NCBI GenBank assembly: GCA_030248215.1
Contig: JASANG010000094.1
Span: 62,001 to 126,000, forward strand
From: Enoplolaimus lenunculus
Lineage: Eukaryota > Nematoda > Enoplea > Enoplida > Thoracostomopsidae
Length of the DNA: 64,000 nt
Direction: 5' to 3'
Shown here: in pieces, positions 57,024 to 64,000 of the stretch
Position numbering within the stretch: position 1 is the stretch's first letter
Layout of the letters: each line of letters opens with the position of its first letter
Made by a program: the position numbers and the translations under genes
The notes under the pieces: model-generated
Database searches by the model: none
The model's input: only the letters and a program-made list of their open reading frames with translations
Told to the model about the DNA's origin: nothing

Positions 57024-60000
57024 TCAAACATTTGGAAGTTTATAATTACAAAACGATTCATGACAACGACAATTCCACCATTCGTTTTCTTCAACTGCAC
57101 GATTTTGACACGAATAAATGCCATCCTTACGCCATACAAACGACGGGTTATCGAGCGACGCGCGGTAGCAGCCACGGAACGTTGTGATATAATTACCTGT
57201 TCGTTGAAAAAATACACCGTTATTTTCAAATGTGCATGTAGTGTAGCACATGTTACTAAATTGATGATAGTTTGTGTAACTTTTGAATGGATTCGTTTAA
57301 GTACCAAAAATTACCACATTTATTGCATTTACTTTACCCATATATGGTGTGAAATTTCATAAGGGTTAGCTGTCATGGCTGGCGCTGTCCAGAACATAAC
57401 GCTAACTGGCAATCGGTGCTAAAACGATCTGCAAATACTTCAGTTATAATACTAAAGTACTGAATATATTGAACTAAACTATTCAATGTGATGATTTGTT
57501 TGGCAAAATCCTACGGAGGACCTACAATTTTTAAAAAATGCTTAAATTTTTCAACACAATTCATGTATGTTATAGTTAATACCTAAGCTCGAAACGTATC
57601 AATGTGTTAAAAACTTTCAAGCAATCAGTTCAATGTGATGCAATGACGAATTCAGGATTTCTTGGTGTCAGATAACAGGTTAACCCATGAATTTCGGTTA
57701 GAGGCTACTTTTATGATCAAATTCCTAGGTATAATTTTAGTTTTGTGTTGCCCGGTGGGGCTGCTGTCTCCAGACGGCTTTTTCCATAGATTCGCACCTG
57801 ATGTGCTGGTTTTTGCATGGTGAAAATACAAAGACGATTCAGGTTTTTTAAAAACGGAGATGAAAGTCATTATAGAAAATTTCTCTGTAAAATAGGTTCA
57901 TATAATAGTGTATCAGTTCAGAAATTGGTCTATTGGAATTGAGAGAGAGGGGTGAGCGGTTGGTCCAGTAGATTGGTGGCAGATACAAAAAAGGCTAACC
58001 AGGTTTCGCCCTCCAACAGATATGAAAACAAAAATATTGCATTAAATTTAAATTGTAAAATTGCGTTTGGCTTCTCGCTTTACGCAACGTCAGTAGTCGA
58101 GCATCTTAAGACGTTTTAGAACTGGCGTTGATATATCGCTGATATTGTGAATAGAGAATATTGATATGTGAATTATCAAAACCGCGTGTCAATTTGATAA
58201 TTTGCAATAAGCAATGTCAGGGGTGTTCTGCGGTTGCGATCTCGGTATGTTAGATTGAAAAGTTTGAATTATGAAACTCCCTAATTTAAACTAAATCTTG
58301 TTCTGCAAATCAATTCTAATGGCTAACAACCGCACTTACCGAAACGAAGAACGTTGGTATGACAACCATTTGGACACGCAACCATATGAATACCGAGTTT
58401 AATCGCCTGTTCCACTGACAAAATATCACGACTGCAATTTTCGTTTGGCCGACCAGCTTCTCCAAGAGCGGACGCCATACAGACAAAACAAATTGTTTCT
58501 TTTTGTGTCGGTTCCGGTTCTTAAATATTTACCGACGAGGCATTTAGATTTGTTTCATATAGCGTATTGTGATTGCTTTAAAAATACAGGCAACAGCGTA
58601 CAAATATTCACCAAGTCCACGGTCACATACATTTTATCATGAACTATTGTACAGACAGACAGCATTGTGCTCGGGAGTTCTCAAACTGAATTTGTTTAGT
58701 TTTCAAACTTTTGACACCGGGCTGTCAAGTGTACCAGGGTGCTCCCTGAAGTCAATTTTAAAACCAAGTATATACTGTTCAAAATATTTCACATTGGTAT
58801 TTTTACATAGCAATTATCTTCACGAGATAAAGGCATATCTTATTAAAGTATTGTGAAAGGCTTCTTGTGTGGAACGGCTTCTCTGTAGTTACGGATAAAT
58901 ATCAGGTACTTGTATTCGCATATCTGTTGCCCCCCTAAAGTAACATGGGCCAAAATATTTATCATATTGTGAGGAAACGTATGGGAAAAATTTTCTACCG
59001 CCGCATTGAAAAATTCTACGTTACGTAAATGATCCATAAAAAGTTTAGGCACTAAACTCGCCAATTAATTAGCATGACATGTGCACGTACAATAATTTAT
59101 AGGGAAATATGACTGAAATTCCTCGAGAGACAAGAGAAAAGCATATTTAGATGCTTTACAATAGTTAAATTTTGCTGGATTCTAGAATATAAAAATATTT
59201 CTCGTTTGATACGTTCGCTCGCAAAAACACGATGTTATATCCCCCGCATGGAACTAACTGGGCTACGTACCTGCTCCAATAGATCATTCGCTAGGGCGTA
59301 TTCATGTAAAGGGGTAGCGGTGATATGTCTCCTCCCGAAATTTTCATCGATCAGTAGAAACACTTAACACGCAACACAATAACTCTCTCTATTCAGAGGT
59401 AAAAACCTTTAGACGAGGTCATCCCGAACTCAAGTCTTGGCTGCGCTCGTGTTGTCAAATAGCGAGTAACTTTCTGTTTCCTAGATGTCAAAAAAAGTTA
59501 CTTGAGGTTTATGTCCATACTACTGTGGTGACCCGAATTAGAGAAGGGATGATAATTTTTGACATCTCTAGAGGCCTTCCTGTTATTCGATTACAGAATA
59601 TTATTTGTTTTTAACCCGCCCTCCGCCGACCTTCGTTACTGATAGATATCCAGTATTGCAACTATCCGCAGAACGCAATATGTTTTAAAACTTTATTTGA
59701 TCCTGGAGTCATATATGCACTATACAATTAGGAATAATTGACATTTATGAACTCTGATTATGGTTTAGGAACTCTGTCCGTTTACGGACTCTTATTAGGG
59801 ATACGGACTCTTATTCATTGGGACCCAAAATGGGGACCTCCCTATACCGTCAAGAACTGACGTCCTGGCTACGCTTCTGCAGTCAAACAGAACTTCTTCG
59901 CTTAGCTTACTTTCGTCCGATTTCGCCACCATCAATTCAGACGAAATGTTAACCTTTGCTTCAACTTTTTCCGAAGACGGATCGTCGTTGAATACTGACT

Positions 60001-61006
60001 GGTATGCGATTTGATCTGATGCGCGACGTAACGCTTCATGTTGAGCAGCATATTTCAGATTATGAAAATCGCTCGTAACTATGGGATCGTCGCTTTGTTC
60101 TCCAGCACCATCATTGGCGACAGCATCCTTTGGTTGACGGGCACTACGACGTTGATGGCTAGTAATTATAGCAGCAGCTGTGTTTGGGTCCTGGATCAGT
60201 TTGCTTATCAACGAATCGTGAGCAACGTCCAGGTAACGCCGAGACGATTCATCATCGCGACCTGTAATCGTTGCTCTGTACTCATTGATGGCTTTTATTT
60301 TCACAAGGGTAGGTTTAGGCTCATGCTTACACTAGGCACATAGCTAGACTCAAATGTTAGAAGGGCCAAGTAAATTTTAAGGACAAGCAATATTAAAAGG
60401 GGCAATCCAACTTTAGAGGGTGCAAAATTTTAGTTGAATAATTCTGTATAATATATACCAAAGGTTTCACCAACATAATACTGCCATCTGCACTTATGCA
60501 TTTAGTCCTCCTCAGGACGGGGTCCCAGGTGAATTTCATGTGGATTGTAGAAAAACTTTGGGAAGTGAACGCCACATTTTGGTGCGATCTGCGACACAGC
60601 GTGAAATTTCTCAAGTATGAGGAGGATGGCGACGAATGAAATAATTTACAAATTTAAATTCGTTGAAACTGAATTGGCTTACCGCTACTTTCCGAAAATT
60701 CATCTTGTTGTAGCGGCGGCGCTGGTACTGGATTGACTTGAGGCCACTCGAGATGTTGATACTGATGTCTGACAAAATCGCATAGCAATTGCTCTTTCTC
60801 AGAAGCCATATCGCAACGATACGTAATTTCGTTGCTAGAACCTGGAATAGTAAACATAAATGAAATACAAGTTGTTTTACAATATAATTGTGTTTAAAAA
60901 TAGCACTGAATCTAAACTATGTTATCAATTTAGTATTCATCTAATACTAAGTTCTTTTAGTTTCAGAATCGCAATTACCTTTTCGTTGTGTGAACGAATC
61001 TAGCAT
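57024..61006 (-). CDS. Gene ending in a Ly6/three-finger cysteine domain, 296 aa as modelled
   Basis: Exons 61006-60979 (ATG), 60841-60683, 60261-59911, 58519-58340 and 57196-57024 (TGA); every junction is phase 1. The final two exons encode a ten-cysteine domain: CFVCMASALGEAG, PNENC, VACPNGCHTNVLRFG, RGCY, YSCQN and WWNCRCHESFCN. C-x2-C at the start and C-x4-C-N at the end are hallmarks of Ly6/uPAR three-finger folds, which are normally secreted or GPI-anchored. The first three exons encode about 180 polar residues (CDMASEKEQLLCDFVRHQYQ; RASDQIAYQSVFNDDPSSEK) with no signal peptide. The acceptor of the fourth exon (ATATTTAAG) is weak. The model may therefore fuse two genes, with an unseen signal-peptide exon for the Ly6 part. 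The Ly6 exons are secure; the fusion is not. Confidence 0.6.
59523..59845 (-). mobile_element. TA-flanked MITE family 1, copy J (one end lost)
   Basis: After TA it begins CTGTGGTGACCCGAATTAGA, in inverse orientation, and stops at GGACCCAAAATGGGGACCTC. It lies 66 bases past the donor of exon 60261-59911 in the Ly6-type gene model. Confidence 0.8.
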
Positions 61007-62838
61007 GTATCGGTTTTTTAAAATAGATTCTCATTCAATACAATAGGTACATGTGCGTAGCTGAGTGGTAATTTTCAAGTGAAGACCAGCTCCAAACAAT
61101 GAAGAAACATTTTACGAATGTTGCTACGGGATTTATGAAACAATGCCTTGCTTTCCGCTCGTTAATTCGATTTTTTCATAGTTTAGAAAAGGATTTGATG
61201 GGTCTCACGATCGGAATACACGTTTCAATTCACACAAAATATGGAATTTCCAGTGAGGCACATCAATATTAAAATTACGTCATGCGTTCTACGGTCAGTT
61301 CGCTCGCAAATTCATTAAAATTCAACCTGTACTGTGACTATTGATTGGCTAGACCCTTCTCAATTGAAAATCCTGGCTATGCGCCTGATTGAATATTACT
61401 TATTTTTTGGTTTATTTGGTTTGTTTTTTGGTTTTGTTATATATTTAAAAAAGAAGGTGTTAAAAATACGTCACCTGACTCTGCTACGTAAATTTCTGAA
61501 AATTGTAAGGGTTCCAGTAACAATCACTAACCTGATAAATGCAATGTGAAAAGGAACGGCATCAGATAAGGCAGAACACATATCCGTCTGCTTAATAAGG
61601 CGTATACTGAACCGGCAGGCATAGCCCCAATTAACACCGATTTACTATAAAGAGACGTGCAAATTCACTTTAATTTCAATGCTTACTTTTTCCTGGAAAA
61701 AGCTGGAAAAATTTATAATTAACGTCAGTATGTGGTAAACTGTAAGCAAGCATACGGTTGACACAATGTATCCACGTAAAAATGATTAACCACAACTTGT
61801 TTTCGGATTGTATGTTTGGAAATAATCCCTACTTTTAACGATTGAATATTGTGGTGGAAATACAAAATCGGGCCCACCTAGAATTTTGACAAAAAGTGGT
61901 TCATCCTATAGATCGCGACGAGCTGAATTGAACGGTACCATTTTTATGGATATATGACCAACGGTTCAAAACTTATGGCCCTCAAAATTATAGTGCAAAC
62001 ACGCACAGGTTGGAACAGGCTGTATCTATCAGTCACATGTTCGTAGAATACTAACTTAACCAGGTTTATTCTTTACACAAATTTGATTGTTGTTTGTACA
62101 TGTTTTGTATGGTAAAAAGTTAAAATTTAAAGGACCATAACTATAAAACCGGGGAACCTGCAGCGCTAAAAATGGCACCGTTGAACTCAGCGCGTCGAAA
62201 TTTATAAAATGAAGTATTTTTTATTAAATTCCTAGTAGGGTCCATATTCCGTACCTCCGCCGAATATGGTTTACTATACCGACTGCCCATAGAATAAATT
62301 TAAACGGGGAAATTTTTATATGGAGACCGCTTTAATTTCCGGTTGCAGGGTAACTATATCCCTGTACGGTTTCAACGCAAATATTAACAACATCAGTAAA
62401 ACAAACTTTCGTTCGGCTAAAAACTTTTTCAGTTATCCAGCAAAAATCATTCTTCTAAAGTAGTCCGCAGCGTGTTAACATGACAGTTGAAATGTATAGT
62501 GTTCAGCTCAGCAAGAAGTAAGAAATAAAGCTTAATCAGAAATTGAAAAATATGGCACCAAAAGTTCGTTATCTAATGTTTCGTCAAATCATTAATTTCA
62601 ATGTAACTTTTTTTAAATGAGATTGACCAAGTATACCTTTATTTGCTGATGTTAGTTTCCAAAAGCATATCACTGTCAATGTTCCGTGTTAATTAGAAAT
62701 ACCTTTGAACTTAGAGACCGAGCGTTAAACTTAGAATTTAGAAATATGTTTATATTTAGGCATATGCTTTAGGCTTAATAGATTTATGCGGTGCTGAAAG
62801 CTTTGGTACATTTAGCAGGCCCTTATAATGAACATGTA
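61007..62838. other. 5' flank of the Ly6-type gene, repeats
   Basis: A small A-box-like TAGCTGAGTGGTAA at about 61058 and the family 7 MITE at about 61900-62280. The frame at 61334-61549 contains a hydrophobic run but no splice support. Confidence 0.45.
61900..62280. mobile_element. MITE family 7, copy 2
   Basis: GACGAGCTGAATTGAACGGT with ACCATTTTTATGG on the left mirrors AATGGCACCGTTGAACTCAG with CGCGTCGAAAT on the right. TCCTAGTAGGGTCC lies outside, as in copy 1. Opposite orientation to 52435-52880. Confidence 0.6.
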
Positions 62839-63282
62839 CTGTATTGACCCGAATAAGAGGGGAGTAATAAGAGGGGGTCCCCATTTTGGGTCCGAATCAA
62901 TAGGAGTCCGTATCCCTAATAAGAGTCCGTAAGCGAATAGAGTCCCTAAACCCTAATTAGAGTCCACAAATGTCAATTAACCCTAATTCTAGCGCATAAA
63001 TGACTCCAGGACCAAATAATTTGACTTCGAAACTTTAAAGCGTACTCAAGTTTTGAAAGTACATTCCAACGTATATCCTTGCAATATCGCTCAAGCTATT
63101 GAGCCAACATAAACAAACATTTAACTAAACGGATAATTACAGTATCGGATATATCACAGTAACGAAGGTCGGTGGAGCGTCGGTTAAAAATAAATAACAG
63201 TCTGTAACCGAATAACAAGGGGGGAACCCTCTGGAGAGGCCAAATAAATATCCGCCCCTCCCTGTTATTCGGGTCAATACAG
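62839..63282 (+). mobile_element. TA-flanked MITE family 1, copy K
   Basis: The ends CTGTATTGACCCGAATAAGA and TTATTCGGGTCAATACAG lie between TA (62837-62838) and TA (63283-63284). It is of the ATTGACC subtype and closely similar to copies B and D. Confidence 0.9.
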
Positions 63283-63284
63283 TA

Positions 63285-64000
63285 CCGTTATATTAATAGA
63301 ATACTAAAAATTTGTCCGTTAAAGGTTTTAAAAATTCTCACGGGTTGAATTGCAATAAAGTTGAAAAAATTTCTTTGTGAAATCGCTGCACCTACAATCG
63401 TGTTAGTAATGTAAAGAAAAACTCAATCAGTTTACTTATTCTACAAAATGTCGGTATACAAAAAAGGATCAAAAATTTAGTGATTTTTTCATTTGGTTGC
63501 TTCATTTACAAGCGTTACTCAAAATAAACGAACTAAAATTGTAAAAATTAATACTTTCTATACTGTTATAATAAGCGAGCTTTTATTATTACAACTGAGT
63601 CTGTTATGCCGAAAACGAAGAAAAACACGGCGACTAACAGTGCAATGCGGGCCAATAGAACATTGCATTCTAGGAGAACTGAGGGGTAGTGGAGAAAATT
63701 TTAAATGAGCAGATGCAGTTGAAAATTTTTTCTTAACGACATAGCTATAAAATTTGGTTATATAGGCACGGCACTATAGCATCGCACCCTTGCAAACACG
63801 TCGGCGTCCATGAAACAACACAGCACTGCAGCACATATATTGTATTCATCGAAAATATCCTTAACTTGGATTATTCCGAACGAATTAATTTAAATATAAC
63901 CGCGACTACAACTTGATATAATAATAATAATAACAATAATAACTTGTAAAAATAAGATTTAAAAGTGTTAAATATGACAAAAACATTTACTTAAAAGTAA
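63285..64000. other. AT-rich DNA, nothing recognised
   Basis: No supported exon. A (TAA/TAATAA)n patch lies near 63918-63945. Confidence 0.5.

Noticed and set aside
57014-57307. Minus-strand 97-codon frame MVLKRIHSKVTQTI through the last Ly6 exon
   Set aside because: It is in a different frame from the cysteine-rich reading, and loses all Ly6 cysteines. The acceptor at 57197-57198 gives phase agreement for the Ly6 frame.
1-64000. Retroviral, LTR, Polinton or other capsid/envelope-bearing elements
   Set aside because: No paired long direct repeats and no recognisable polymerase, integrase, protease, capsid or envelope motifs were seen in any listed frame.
1-64000. CRISPR arrays, bacterial operons or horizontal bacterial genes
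   Set aside because: Introns, poly(A) signals, a eukaryotic tRNA and MITEs mark this as animal nuclear DNA. The perfect 32-bp repeat at 43036 has no spacers between units, so it is a plain tandem array.

Overview
The window is animal nuclear DNA: AT-rich, with intron-containing genes that use GT..AG splice sites (acceptors mostly TTTCAG or TTTTAG). Three things point to a nematode: a secreted protein with a DB-module-type cysteine pattern (a domain known mainly from nematodes), TTAGGC-type telomere-like blocks inside dispersed repeats, and very short 3' ends (AATAAA overlapping or just after stop codons). Kilobase introns crowded with small DNA transposons would fit an enoplean or mermithid-like genome better than a compact Caenorhabditis-type one. 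That last step is inference with low confidence.

Layout. Positions 1-1000 hold the end of one possible plus-strand gene and two further candidate exons. From 7.1 to 15.1 kb lie two plus-strand genes that I reconstructed from phase-compatible exons but could not assign to a family: a 364-aa, mostly disordered protein and a 264-aa protein with a folded C-terminal half. Between and after them are TIR elements of hAT-like and Tc1/mariner-like type. From 15.4 to 24.9 kb the DNA is mostly repeats, with a possible two-exon gene end at 20.8/24.0 kb. From 24.9 to 29.9 kb is a complete seven-exon SLC46-type (proton-coupled folate transporter family) gene. Converging on it from the minus strand, 47.7 to 31.8 kb, is a 14-exon gene for an approximately 1130-aa coiled-coil/spectrin-like protein ending in a single membrane anchor. 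Its N-terminal region matches the vertebrate CCDC141 pattern as I remember it. Further right are a two-exon secreted DB-module gene (51.7-50.5 kb, minus), an elongator tRNA-Met (53.07 kb, plus) and a minus-strand gene (61.0-57.0 kb) ending in a ten-cysteine Ly6/three-finger domain.

Mobile DNA. At least eight families of short non-autonomous DNA elements were recognised by eye. The most abundant is an approximately 410-440 bp element flanked by TA, with eleven copies. Others are hAT-like (CAGGGTGCAACCGGA ends), piggyBac-like (TTAA), a Tc1/mariner-like 932-bp element with GC-rich palindromic arms, and several unnamed TIR families. No retroviral, LTR, Polinton or capsid genes and no long transposase ORF were seen.

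The genes show no operon-like joint function; they look like unrelated single genes. Gene models come from reading frame, splice consensus and phase agreement only. No transcript or homology search was available.
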